Source of the DNA: Methanosarcinales archaeon
GTDB taxonomy: Archaea > Halobacteriota > Methanosarcinia > Methanosarcinales > Methanogasteraceae
Length of the DNA: 11,081 bases
Assembly (NCBI GenBank): GCA_030672605.1
Contig: DAOVGE010000165.1
Coordinates: 1 to 11,081 of the forward strand
Direction of reading: 5' to 3'
Both the position numbers and the translations under genes were made by a program. The stretch's first letter is position 1. Every line of letters starts with the position of its first letter. The notes beneath the pieces are model-generated. The model made no database searches. It was not told where the DNA came from and saw nothing but the letters and a program-made list of their open reading frames with translations. This document shows, piece after piece, positions 1-6,278 of this stretch.

Positions 1-40
1 ATGCGCCCAGCATGATTCCCTGTAGCAGAACTTCCATCAT
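1..40 (-). CDS. 5' end of a gene leaving the window, probable membrane protein (partial)
   Basis: Two adjacent ATG codons (38-40 and 35-37) open a minus-strand frame that reads MMEVLLQGIMLGA before the window ends. The hydrophobic, glycine-containing start resembles the first helix of a membrane protein; LivH-type ABC permeases often begin in this way, but 13 residues cannot decide the family. A TATA-like TTATATG on the minus strand (about 88-94) lies roughly 50 bases upstream of the ATG, a reasonable spacing for an archaeal promoter with a short leader. No Shine-Dalgarno sequence is visible. The frame is also open back to a TTG at 68-70, so the start is uncertain. Confidence 0.3.
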   Translation of the reverse strand, partial: MMEVLLQGIMLGA

Positions 41-92
41 CGATACTGTCGATATTCCGTACTTACTCAATATTGTGTGGATGTGCGCATAT

Positions 93-176
93 AACCACGA
101 GATTACACGATATTAACACAGAAATCTCGTGGAGATGGCTGTGCCGCTGTTTCGCAGACTGTGCAATCTTGTGGTT
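93..176. repeat. Imperfect inverted repeat of the AACCACAAGATTACAC family
   Basis: AACCACGAGATTACAC at 93-108 is matched in inverted orientation by 161-176 (reverse complement AACCACAAGATTGCAC, 14 of 16 identical). Nested inside, CCACGAGAT (95-103) pairs exactly with ATCTCGTGG (124-132). The same sequence family occurs at 2677-2776 and 10838-10881. It lies between the partial gene at the left edge and the membrane microprotein gene, and could form a hairpin in transcripts from either side. No coding function is seen here. Confidence 0.7.
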
Positions 177-214
177 CACACCATGTAGTATTGAGCATGT
201 TCGATATCCTGCTT

Positions 215-313
215 TCACGACCCCCGCATGAGGAGCGCAAAGGTGATGAGGATGATTAGTGCCATGTAGGCATAAGCCAGCACCGTTTTGATTTTCTCCC
301 TGTCCGGTTCCAT
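215..313 (-). CDS. 32-residue single-span membrane microprotein, coupled to the polyferredoxin
   Basis: The ATG at 311-313 follows directly after the TAA of the upstream polyferredoxin gene (314-316), with no base between. A GGAGGTG Shine-Dalgarno sequence lies inside the end of that gene, a few bases before the ATG. The frame encodes 32 residues: a charged N-terminus (MEPDREKIKT), one hydrophobic helix at about residues 11-29 (VLAYAYMALIILITFALLM), and a short RGS tail ending in TGA. The positive residues on both flanks leave the topology open. Immediate adjacency and its own ribosome site argue for a real, translationally coupled product, by analogy with small accessory subunits of membrane redox enzymes such as CydX. 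I do not recognise the family. The partner role is inference. Confidence 0.72.
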   Translation of the reverse strand: MEPDREKIKTVLAYAYMALIILITFALLMRGS

Positions 314-1480
314 TTATCCACCTCCGGTCACAGACCTGATCTCTCCTGTCAGTAGAAAATGCACGAGAGCCATCACAAACCCGCTCATGATCAGCAGGTT
401 GAAGACTACCGCCAGAATGACAAAGATCGGGCGAACGCCAACGCTTGTCCCGATGAGGCGGTAGTCGATGGCGCCCTGTGGGCAGATATCCATGCATCTG
501 CCGCATCTGGTGCATTCGGTCATTGTCTTGCCCTGCTTACGGGATTCGGCGGTCATGGAAAATGTCTCACACACCTTCTCGCATTTCCCGCAGTCGTTGC
601 ATCTGTTTGGATCCACCTTCACACGAAACGGGCTTAAGTTGCCGATGATTGTGTTTACTGGAAGAAGCGGGCAGATCAGACTGCAGTAGAGCCTCTTCTT
701 CGTTAATAATGGTCCGCCAATGAGGAACACCATGCCACCGCCGATGAAGATCACTGCCATCAACCATTCCAGCGTCGTGTTCACCGCGGGCGGATCATAA
801 GCGATACGAAGCGGGCAGAGCCATTCACAGTAAAGGGGGCGAAGAGTGCTCACAGCAACCAGGATCAAGAAGAGCAGAAAGGCGTAAGGAAAGAGCCTCC
901 ATGTCCGGCTCAAGCCTTTCATTTCGAGCCGCGGTCTCTTAGCCGCAGTTGCACACGCCTGATCAACCCCGCCAAAGAAGCAGAGCCAGCTGCACCAGCC
1001 CCGTCCGAAGAGCAGCGCGAAACCAAGCCAGAATAGACTGATCCAGATAAGCGTCTGCACGCTGGCAGGAAAGATCATCTCCCCCCTGATGACGAGAGCC
1101 GGAATAACGAAAGGAATGGTGATGGGGCAGATCGCCACATTCCCGCCTGCTATTATTTCATCGGTCAGGAGAATGCTCCCCCTGGTAATCTCGTGCTGGA
1201 TGGAATATGCGGCTGTGAATGTGAGCATCATTCCGACAAAGAGGATTAAACGCGGCGTGTTGATCTTACCGGTGCGCAAAATCCGGAAAGTGAACGCGCC
1301 GCCAACGATGGCGAAGAAGAGTCCGGTGATCAGGGCTTCTGTTGTGCCGCCTCCTCCGCCGATGAGAAAAATCAGTAGAAACGCCGCGATACCCGCGGAA
1401 ACCAGACTTGTGCGCAACGACTTCTGCAAGCGATGTCGGGTTTGGGTAGCAGAGTGTTCATTGCTTTCTGATGAGTCCAT
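314..1480 (-). CDS. NapH/NosR-type membrane polyferredoxin (4Fe-4S)
   Basis: The 388-residue product has several membrane spans (about 28-65, 77-90, 115-130, 140-158, 197-212, 240-258, 350-377). Cysteine motifs lie on the connecting loops: GRGWCSWLC (159-167), CEWLCP (218-223) and CSLICP (266-271), the signature of the Fer4_5 region of NapH, NosR and RdxA/CcoG-like proteins. Two classical 4Fe-4S clusters follow: CNDCGKCEKVC (294-304) and CTRCGRCMDICP (323-334). Family knowledge predicts electron transfer between a membrane quinone or methanophenazine pool and a soluble or extracytoplasmic partner; the partner is not visible. The start at 1480 is chosen because AAGGAGGT precedes it at good spacing; an in-frame extension to 1537 has no such support and would overlap the TATA box. 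It forms an operon with the microprotein and diverges from trxB. Function beyond membrane electron transfer is unknown. Confidence 0.88.
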   Translation of the reverse strand: MDSSESNEHSATQTRHRLQKSLRTSLVSAGIAAFLLIFLIGGGGGTTEALITGLFFAIVGGAFTFRILRTGKINTPRLILFVGMMLTFTAAYSIQHEITRGSILLTDEIIAGGNVAICPITIPFVIPALVIRGEMIFPASVQTLIWISLFWLGFALLFGRGWCSWLCFFGGVDQACATAAKRPRLEMKGLSRTWRLFPYAFLLFLILVAVSTLRPLYCEWLCPLRIAYDPPAVNTTLEWLMAVIFIGGGMVFLIGGPLLTKKRLYCSLICPLLPVNTIIGNLSPFRVKVDPNRCNDCGKCEKVCETFSMTAESRKQGKTMTECTRCGRCMDICPQGAIDYRLIGTSVGVRPIFVILAVVFNLLIMSGFVMALVHFLLTGEIRSVTGGG

Positions 1481-1487
1481 TCTCGCA

Positions 1488-1525
1488 ACCTCCTTGGCTA
1501 TGGTTGGGGGACGCAGGATAAATAA
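1488..1525 (-). promoter_or_regulatory. TATA box and Shine-Dalgarno of the polyferredoxin operon
   Basis: On the minus strand TTATTTAT (1518-1525) is a good archaeal TATA box. About 25 bases downstream is a predicted transcription start near 1496-1500, followed at once by AAGGAGGT (1488-1495) seven bases before the ATG at 1480. This fixes the start codon and implies a very short leader. Confidence 0.55.
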
Positions 1526-1651
1526 GTGTATCCACATGCTGATTTGCTGATTGTCTGTCCTTCACGTGAGGCACCATTACGCGATATCGATACGGGGGCG
1601 AAAAGCCAGCCAAACATAATCCTTAAGTAAGATGTGCTCCCTGCTTGGAGC

Positions 1652-2557
1652 ATGGAGGTCTACGATCTAATCATCGTTGGAGGGGGGCCCGCAGGCATCA
1701 CAGCAGGGATATATGCACAGAGGGCACGTCTCAAGGTTGCGTTATTGGAAAAACTTGGTGTGGGTGGACAGATTGTTCTTTCCGATGATGTTGAGAACTA
1801 TCCGGGGTTTCGAAGCATCGGCGGGTTTGAATTGATGCAGAAATTCGAAGAACAGGCGAGAGCATTCGATCTCACGATCGTAGATTGCGAAGTAACCGAA
1901 ATAAGGTGTGAAGATGGGTATAAACTGGTAAAAACTCACGATCACGACTATAAAACAAAAACAGTCATCATCGCATCTGGCGCCAGGTCCAGACGTCTCG
2001 GTGTAACTGGCGAGGAGGAGTTCATCGGAAAGGGTGTATCCTTCTGTGCGACATGTGATGGGTTCTTTTTCAGAGGCAAGGATGTGCTGGTCGTGGGAGG
2101 CGGAAATTCTGCGATAACAGAGGCTCTGTATCTGGCAAAGATCGTAAACAAGGTTTACATTGTGCACAGGCGGTCAGAACTCCGTGCAACAAAGATCTTG
2201 CAGGAACGAGCACTCGAGAATCCGAAGATAGAGGTCATCTGGGACTCGGTTGTGGAGGAGATCACCGGGTCTAATACCGTTGAAGGAGTGACGCTCAGAA
2301 ATGTCGTGACCGATGAGCGTGCCGAGCTTGCGGTGAGCGGCGTCTTCATGTATGTCGGACTTCTGCCGAACACCGAATTTACGGACGTTGAGAAGGACGA
2401 TTCCGGGTTTATCATAACTGACATGAACCTCGCAACCTCAGTAGCTGGCGTCTTCGCAGCAGGCGATTGCAGGACAACGGCGCTCAGGCAGGTTGCAACG
2501 GCGGTCGGTGATGGTGCGCTGGCAGTGACGTCGGTGGAGCGGTATCTGAACTCGTAA
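1652..2557 (+). CDS. trxB: Thioredoxin reductase (FAD/NAD(P)-dependent)
   Basis: This 301-residue protein matches the usual length of low-molecular-weight thioredoxin reductases. In order it shows the FAD-binding GGGPAG (10-15), the redox-active pair CATC (132-135, within FCATCDG), the second nucleotide-binding GGGNSA (149-154), HRRSELRA (172-179), typical of NADPH-binding members, and the C-terminal FAD motif GDC with TALRQV (271-281). It should reduce thioredoxin or a glutaredoxin-like protein in the cytoplasm; the electron donor cannot be proved from sequence alone. The ATG at 1652 gives the typical N-terminus MEVYDLIIVGGG; a GTG at 1634 would add six residues with no family precedent. GGAG (1647-1650) is too close to the ATG to be a good ribosome site, so translation may be leaderless from a TATA-like stretch near 1614-1628. 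It diverges from the polyferredoxin operon, so the two could share regulation. Confidence 0.93.
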   Translation: MEVYDLIIVGGGPAGITAGIYAQRARLKVALLEKLGVGGQIVLSDDVENYPGFRSIGGFELMQKFEEQARAFDLTIVDCEVTEIRCEDGYKLVKTHDHDYKTKTVIIASGARSRRLGVTGEEEFIGKGVSFCATCDGFFFRGKDVLVVGGGNSAITEALYLAKIVNKVYIVHRRSELRATKILQERALENPKIEVIWDSVVEEITGSNTVEGVTLRNVVTDERAELAVSGVFMYVGLLPNTEFTDVEKDDSGFIITDMNLATSVAGVFAAGDCRTTALRQVATAVGDGALAVTSVERYLNS

Positions 2558-2574
2558 ACTCCCTCCGGCATAAA

Positions 2575-2688
2575 ATGACAGAATGTGGATGTGGAAACTG
2601 CGGATTTGTTTTAGAAAGTGAAGAAATATCACCAGAATATTCGGTGTGCAAGTACGTACGAATCATTCGGAAAGATGTATATGTTTAG
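2575..2688 (+). CDS. Small Cys-rich protein, possibly truncated (37 residues)
   Basis: An ATG 17 bases after trxB opens a 37-residue frame beginning MTECGCGNCGFVLESEE, with a further Cys at residue 25. Three cysteines at 4, 6 and 9 resemble half of a zinc-ribbon or rubredoxin-like knuckle (CxCxxC), but the second CxxC expected for a complete site is absent. The TAG stop (2686-2688) lies inside the left terminal repeat of the inverted-repeat element at 2677-2776, so the last residues are encoded by the repeat and the original C-terminus may have been lost on insertion. No Shine-Dalgarno is seen; it could be read through from trxB. I do not recognise the family and it may be a relic. Confidence 0.38.
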   Translation: MTECGCGNCGFVLESEEISPEYSVCKYVRIIRKDVYV

Positions 2689-2776
2689 CTAACCACAAGA
2701 TTACACAGATTTCCACGAGATCTCTGTGTTAATCTTGTGTACTCTCGTGGTTTTTTCACCTCGGCTAAACACATAC
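2677..2776. repeat. 100-bp MITE-like inverted-repeat element upstream of proC
   Basis: The ends are GTATATGTTTAGC (2677-2689) and, inverted, GTATGTGTTTAGC (reverse complement of 2764-2776), matching at 12 of 13 bases. Inside, AACCACAAGATTACACAG (2691-2708) pairs imperfectly with the inverted copy up to 2752 (reverse complement AACCACGAGAGTACACAAG), giving one long hairpin. The left 44 bases recur at 10838-10881 with 41 of 44 identical, and a related structure lies at 93-176. A T6 run (2751-2756) follows the inner stem on the plus strand and could help end trxB transcripts. The proC ribosome site begins ten bases after the element, so it occupies the promoter region of proC. Confidence 0.75.
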
Positions 2777-2799
2777 GACAAGATTGGAGAGGCACAAAT

Positions 2800-3600
2800 A
2801 TGAAGATAGGTCTTATTGGAACTGGCAAAATCGGAGAAGCACTGATCAGAGGCGTTCTTGCTGCGAATCTCACCGGGAGCGATCGGATATTCACAAGCGA
2901 TCTGGACACAGGGAGACTGGATGCGCTGCGTTCCGAACTCGGGGTTACGACATCCACGGATAACGCCGATACCGTGAATGACGCGGATACGATCATTCTC
3001 GCTGTGAAGCCGCAGATCGTGAGCGTTGTGCTGGAATCTGTAAAATCGCAGATCAAGGGCGAGCATCTGATAATCTCGGTTGCGGCAGGAACCCCCATCA
3101 AAACAATCGAAGAGAACTTGCCTGATGGTTCGCATCTGATCCGGGTGATGCCGAATATCGCATGCACGGTCGGACAGGCAATATCTGCGATCTGCGCAGG
3201 CACTCATGCGACAGAATCGGATATCGAGACAGCGCGCACGATCTTCGGATCGGTAGGACGGACGGTTGTCGTGCCGGAGCAGATGATGGACGCTGTCACT
3301 GGCTTGAGCGGAAGCGGTCCTGCGTTTGTGTTCCTGGCAATAGAGGCGCTCGCGGATGGCGGGGTGCACGAGGGGCTCCCGAGGGATATTGCGCTCGAAC
3401 TTGCCGCGCAGACCGTGCTCGGTGCAGCCGCCATGGTTCTCGAGACCGGAGAGCATCCGGGCGCGCTCAAGGACATGGTCACATCGCCTGCGGGAACCAC
3501 CATTCAGGGGATCCGTGCGCTCGAGGAGAATGGAATGCGTGCTGCGATGATGGCTGCTGTTATTGCCGCGACCCGGCGGTCAAGAGAACTCGGAGAGTAG
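2800..3600 (+). CDS. proC: Pyrroline-5-carboxylate reductase
   Basis: The 266-residue product has the normal length of the family and catalyses the last step of proline synthesis, NAD(P)H-dependent reduction of 1-pyrroline-5-carboxylate, in the cytoplasm. The Rossmann motif GTGKIG is at 7-12, AVKPQ at 68-72, RVMPN at 115-119, and the C-terminal dimerisation/substrate region contains LSGSGPAF (169-176) and HPGALKDMVTSPAGTT (219-234), all characteristic of ProC. The ATG at 2800 is preceded by GGAGAGG (2786-2792) at good spacing and gives the standard N-terminus MKIGLIG; an upstream extension to 2737 would be encoded by the repeat element and is rejected. No proA or proB is adjacent. It is transcribed alone, with its 5' region built from the 100-bp repeat. 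Confidence 0.96.
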   Translation: MKIGLIGTGKIGEALIRGVLAANLTGSDRIFTSDLDTGRLDALRSELGVTTSTDNADTVNDADTIILAVKPQIVSVVLESVKSQIKGEHLIISVAAGTPIKTIEENLPDGSHLIRVMPNIACTVGQAISAICAGTHATESDIETARTIFGSVGRTVVVPEQMMDAVTGLSGSGPAFVFLAIEALADGGVHEGLPRDIALELAAQTVLGAAAMVLETGEHPGALKDMVTSPAGTTIQGIRALEENGMRAAMMAAVIAATRRSRELGE

Positions 3601-3620
3601 ATAGACGAAAAATCTGACAC

Positions 3621-3633
3621 TCTTTATTATTTT
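3621..3633 (+). terminator. T-rich stretch after proC
   Basis: TCTTTATTATTTT begins 20 bases after the proC stop. Archaeal RNA polymerase stops at such T-rich tracts without a hairpin. This is an inference from composition and position. Confidence 0.35.
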
Positions 3634-3674
3634 CCGGGACGCGAAAAATTGCAGTACCCATTCGTAACTTCAGC

Positions 3675-3704
3675 ATTCGTGAGATTCGTGTTAAAATCAC
3701 GAAT
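3675..3704. repeat. Short ATTCGTG direct and inverted repeat
   Basis: ATTCGTG occurs at 3675-3681 and 3684-3690, and inverted as CACGAAT at 3698-3704, making a 7-bp stem with a 7-base loop. It resembles, in style, the CCACGAG-type repeats elsewhere in the window. It lies in the noncoding stretch after proC. Confidence 0.5.
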
Positions 3705-3821
3705 AAACAAATGTCACAAATCTAATCGCATAAAAATTTGCTTGCAATTCTTTTTGATCCCATCTAACCGGAATAAATGAACAAATAAAAAAAGATTGAA
3801 AAAATAAAAAGGAGAATAGCC

Positions 3822-4083
3822 AAGGTTTTAACGTATCCCCTCCAAATCAGAGGGTAAAACGTATGCGGGCTTCAATTTGCCTAAATCTCGTGTCAGGACA
3901 TGCTTTAATTCCTAAAGATTGTCTGTCATCGGATTAGTAGCACTTTCTTATACTTTTAAGATTTAAATTAACACTTATCACAGGATTTGGGACAGTATTT
4001 GTACAAATTTGTAACAGCAAGTCGTCGATTTTTAGATAATACCCCGTTTACCAATCAATTTAGAGGGGATACGTTTTAACCTT
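3822..4083. mobile_element. 262-bp MITE-like element with ~25-bp terminal inverted repeats
   Basis: The left end AAGGTTTTAACGTATCCCCT (3822-3841, continuing CCAAAT) is matched in inverted orientation by the right end (reverse complement of 4059-4083 starts AAGGTTAAAACGTATCCCCT), about 22 of 25 bases identical. A third related motif, GGGTAAAACGTATGCGGG (3852-3869), lies just inside the left end, and CCCTC/GAGGG there gives a subterminal hairpin. The interior is AT-rich and I see no credible coding frame. No clear target-site duplication is visible in the flanks. This is the expected design of a non-autonomous transposable element; the parent transposase is not in the window. Confidence 0.55.
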
Positions 4084-4561
4084 CTATCTGATCAGGTTAC
4101 GTCACAGACTCTGCATTAAAATGCGGGGCATCCGCAGGGCGGGAGGTCGGACGGTGGGATGAATGTGGGCGGAGGTGGGGTGGGTGTATGTGAGTTATGT
4201 ATAGCTCACATTCCGCAGGTCTCTATCCATTTGTATGATTTCTTCTGATAACGGTTTTGAATATCTGAAAAATGTCATTTTTATACTGTAGTGGCACAAC
4301 CTATCCAATTTCAACAGAGGATGCTTTTATATGTTTATGTAAAAATATATATTATAATAAAGCAATTATCTTCAAAAACCAAAAATCAGAGTCATTAGCC
4401 ACTATTCACCATTTGCAAAAATAGATATTCTTACAAAAAACACGTGCGGAATATAAGATATAGTACACCGATCCTATCTTCCTGACTACCATCAATAGAA
4501 GCTCCAACCATCCCATTTCGTTTTTAAAACAGCAAATCCACCTTTGCCACAGGATAAAGCA
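4084..4561. other. Noncoding stretch with a G-rich segment and two small hairpins
   Basis: No credible gene is seen. At 4122-4136 TGCGG/CCGCA form a 5-bp stem with a 5-base loop. A strongly G-rich strand follows (about 4137-4185), including GGGCGGAGGTGGGGTGGG, unlike the AT-rich surroundings. TGTGAG (4189-4194) and CTCACA (4205-4210) make a further 6-bp stem. The rest, especially 4320-4360, is very AT-rich. A small RNA is possible but nothing identifies one. Confidence 0.4.
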
Positions 4562-5539
4562 TCATTCTTGGGGTTCAACATGTGGTTCTGGTGGAGGTGG
4601 GCTTTGGTGAATTACAATTTTTTGTTGTTGTTTGACAAACGCCGTCCCCATATGGTTTTCGATGATCTTTACCGCATTTGTTCCGTTAAAAGTATGAGTG
4701 GTTGCATGGAATACCGCTAGGACAAGGTCCTGAAATTCCTGGTCATCTTCGAGATCCTCGATGACTAAACCCATCTCTTTCGCTTTGTCACGATTTATAT
4801 GGCGTCCATGGCTTTTAAACTCTTGATGATCTGCAAGTTTGGCTGCAATTTCCTTGGAAATGTCTTCGGCATCTTCTCTATCCGCAAACATATACGATTC
4901 AAGCCATTCCGAGACCAGTTGTTTAGATAATTCCGATGCATTTTTACATTGAATTAATAGCGCGGGACCATATTGGCTCAGAATCGGAATCCATGAACCC
5001 AGTTTCTTCGGATCTTCGCATTCAGACTTTGCCAATTCAAATTGATCCAATATGGCTTGTGCTGGGACTGCTTGGACTCCTACTTGAGTATGAAGTATCA
5101 ATTGTGGGTCTATCGGGCTTATAAACGAATGTTTTCCCATAACAATCCTGTTTGACGCGCAGGCAAGCATTGTTGCTGCTGACATTGCCGATTGTGGGAT
5201 AATCACGCGGATGTCGCTGAACTTTGTTCGGAGATACGAAACAATCGCTTCAGTAGCTTCTGGAGAACCTCCCGGACTATGAACAATCAAATCGAGATTT
5301 GGACCTTTTAAGCCGTGAATGACCTCCATCAATCCTTGAACGTCTTCATCTGTAATACTAATACTTTCCGGATCAATATCACCTGCTTGAGTCCACTTTG
5401 TTGCGTAAAGTATGGTATTGCGCCCGGTCTTTTTGGAGGTAACAGCCATGTATTTTCGTCGAACTGCATCAAACGGTGGTTTCACTCCTTGTTCATCCGT
5501 ATGTTTCAATTCGGTGAGAATCTCTCCCCATGTGGGCAT
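4562..5539 (-). CDS. ClpP/SppA-fold serine protease of the SDH_sah (serine dehydrogenase proteinase) type
   Basis: The 325-residue protein has the crotonase-like ClpP fold. HSPGGSPEATEAIVSYL (87-103) is the oxyanion-hole region, and IIPQSAMSAATMLACASNRI (113-132) followed by SPIDPQL (141-147) matches the family's AMSAGT...GPVDPQ block, which places the probable nucleophile at Ser120. HINRDKAKEMGL (247-258) is the usual C-terminal element. The C-terminus ends in a proline-rich acidic tail (PPPPEPHVEPQE). No signal peptide or transmembrane span is seen, so it is probably cytosolic or peripheral. GGAGG (5548-5552) at good spacing fixes the ATG at 5539. It follows a 60-residue gene after a 15-base gap, in one operon. 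Base composition is more AT-rich than the core genes to the right, and mobile remnants lie on both sides, suggesting accessory DNA. The substrate is unknown. Confidence 0.82.
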   Translation of the reverse strand: MPTWGEILTELKHTDEQGVKPPFDAVRRKYMAVTSKKTGRNTILYATKWTQAGDIDPESISITDEDVQGLMEVIHGLKGPNLDLIVHSPGGSPEATEAIVSYLRTKFSDIRVIIPQSAMSAATMLACASNRIVMGKHSFISPIDPQLILHTQVGVQAVPAQAILDQFELAKSECEDPKKLGSWIPILSQYGPALLIQCKNASELSKQLVSEWLESYMFADREDAEDISKEIAAKLADHQEFKSHGRHINRDKAKEMGLVIEDLEDDQEFQDLVLAVFHATTHTFNGTNAVKIIENHMGTAFVKQQQKIVIHQSPPPPEPHVEPQE

Positions 5540-5554
5540 AAAAGAGCCTCCATC

Positions 5555-5737
5555 TTACGATGAATTAGAACTAGCCGAGATAATGACTTTTGGTCTTACT
5601 CCTTCTAAATACTCCCGACTTTTCTGCATCATTTCATCGTATTGACCATAAACGAAGATCAAGTCAGCGACACCTGGCTGCTTCTGCGCGCTTTTTATGA
5701 GTTCGTCAAGTTCCAATGTTACTTTTGGTTTGTCCAT
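5555..5737 (-). CDS. 60-residue protein of unknown function, first gene of the protease operon
   Basis: The ATG at 5735-5737 is preceded by AAGGAGA (complement of 5745-5751) at ideal spacing, and the TAA ends 15 bases before the protease start. The product is soluble and mixed in charge: it begins MDKPKVTLELDELIKSAQKQ, which looks like a strand followed by an amphipathic helix, then VADLIFVYGQYDEMMQKSRE, and ends in a serine-rich ASSNSS. No cysteine, membrane span or known motif is seen. The two ribosome sites and the short gap argue that both genes are expressed together. A role as partner, substrate or adaptor of the protease is inference from linkage only. Confidence 0.68.
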   Translation of the reverse strand: MDKPKVTLELDELIKSAQKQPGVADLIFVYGQYDEMMQKSREYLEGVRPKVIISASSNSS

Positions 5738-6098
5738 CTATGTTTCTCCTTTGTTACTATATATCTACCTTCCTTATACGTGTTTCGGATGCCATATTTT
5801 CATTCATCATACTCCACACTTGAGTCAAAGTCCATACATATCGATTTGCGTATATCTTATCACGTACTTATACAAGTCCGCCGTGGTCAGCCAACAACGA
5901 TATTATGTGTTTACCATGTGAATCGCGCCATTTCGTGCGGTTATAGCCAGTGTTACTATGATACCCAAACATGATCGATCCTATTTTTCAGTTTGGCGAG
6001 ATTACCTACTTCGTCGGGTTCACGTCCCAACTACATCGTCCGCGCGACCCGTCCCGACCTCGGGCATACCACCACGCCAGCCTCTCAAAGTCACTAAA
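5738..6098. other. Noncoding stretch upstream of the protease operon
   Basis: The part next to 5737 must carry the operon promoter; on the minus strand AT-rich sequence (complement of 5757-5765, TATATAGT-like) is a weak candidate. Frames across 5640-5974 on the plus strand overlap the 60-residue gene and lack a ribosome site or recognisable product. From about 5985 the sequence becomes GC-rich and grades into the IS200-like relic. Nothing else is recognised. Confidence 0.4.
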
Positions 6099-6278
6099 CC
6101 CCGGACTTAAGTCCAGGGCATGTACACCGCGTTTTCCTCAGCAGTGAGCGCGATCGTCTCCCCGGCCAGAATCGTCCCCCGCGATACTTCGGCGAGAAGA
6201 CCGTATGGTCAAGAAGTGAAACCGTGTGTCGAACATGGCGGAGTTCTCTTCGCACCATGCAGTGCACTGTAGAACTCC
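6099..6278 (-). mobile_element. Relic of an IS200/IS605-family element
   Basis: One end is marked by the compact palindrome CCCTGGACTTAAGTCCGGGG (minus strand, 6099-6118), in the style of the end hairpins of IS605-type elements. The other end carries GGAGTTCT/AGAACTCC as an 8-bp inverted repeat (6240-6247 with 6271-6278) enclosing the start of a broken transposase frame. At about 180 bp it is far too short for an intact element (roughly 700 bp with tnpA alone), so most of the interior is missing. Exact borders cannot be set by eye. Confidence 0.45.
6107..6258 (-). pseudogene. Frameshifted N-terminal fragment of an IS200-type TnpA (Y1 transposase)
   Basis: From an ATG at 6256-6258 the frame reads MVRRELRHVRHTVSLLDHTV and then FSPKYRGG, which resembles the conserved N-terminus of IS200-family TnpA (a histidine-rich start, then hhVFxPKYR). 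At a run of five G (complement of 6176-6180) the continuation moves to another frame, reading ILAGETIALTAEE, which fits the VLxGExA that follows PKYR in the family. A stop at 6107-6109 lies inside the end palindrome. The HUH motif and catalytic tyrosine are absent. Recognition rests on about 40 residues, so it is moderately secure. Confidence 0.5.

Noticed and set aside
314..515. Plus- and minus-strand frames overlapping the end of the polyferredoxin gene
   Set aside because: They are out of frame with or antisense to the gene carrying intact 4Fe-4S motifs and have no ribosome site or recognisable product.
1089..1550. 153-residue plus-strand frame
   Set aside because: It is antisense to the polyferredoxin gene, with a composition expected of a shadow frame, and includes that gene's ribosome site and promoter.
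1634..1651. GTG start for trxB six codons upstream
   Set aside because: Family N-termini begin just before the GGGPAG motif, and the ATG at 1652 gives the normal length.
5642..5974. 110-residue plus-strand frame rich in aromatic residues
   Set aside because: It starts inside the 60-residue gene on the other strand, lacks a ribosome site and resembles nothing.
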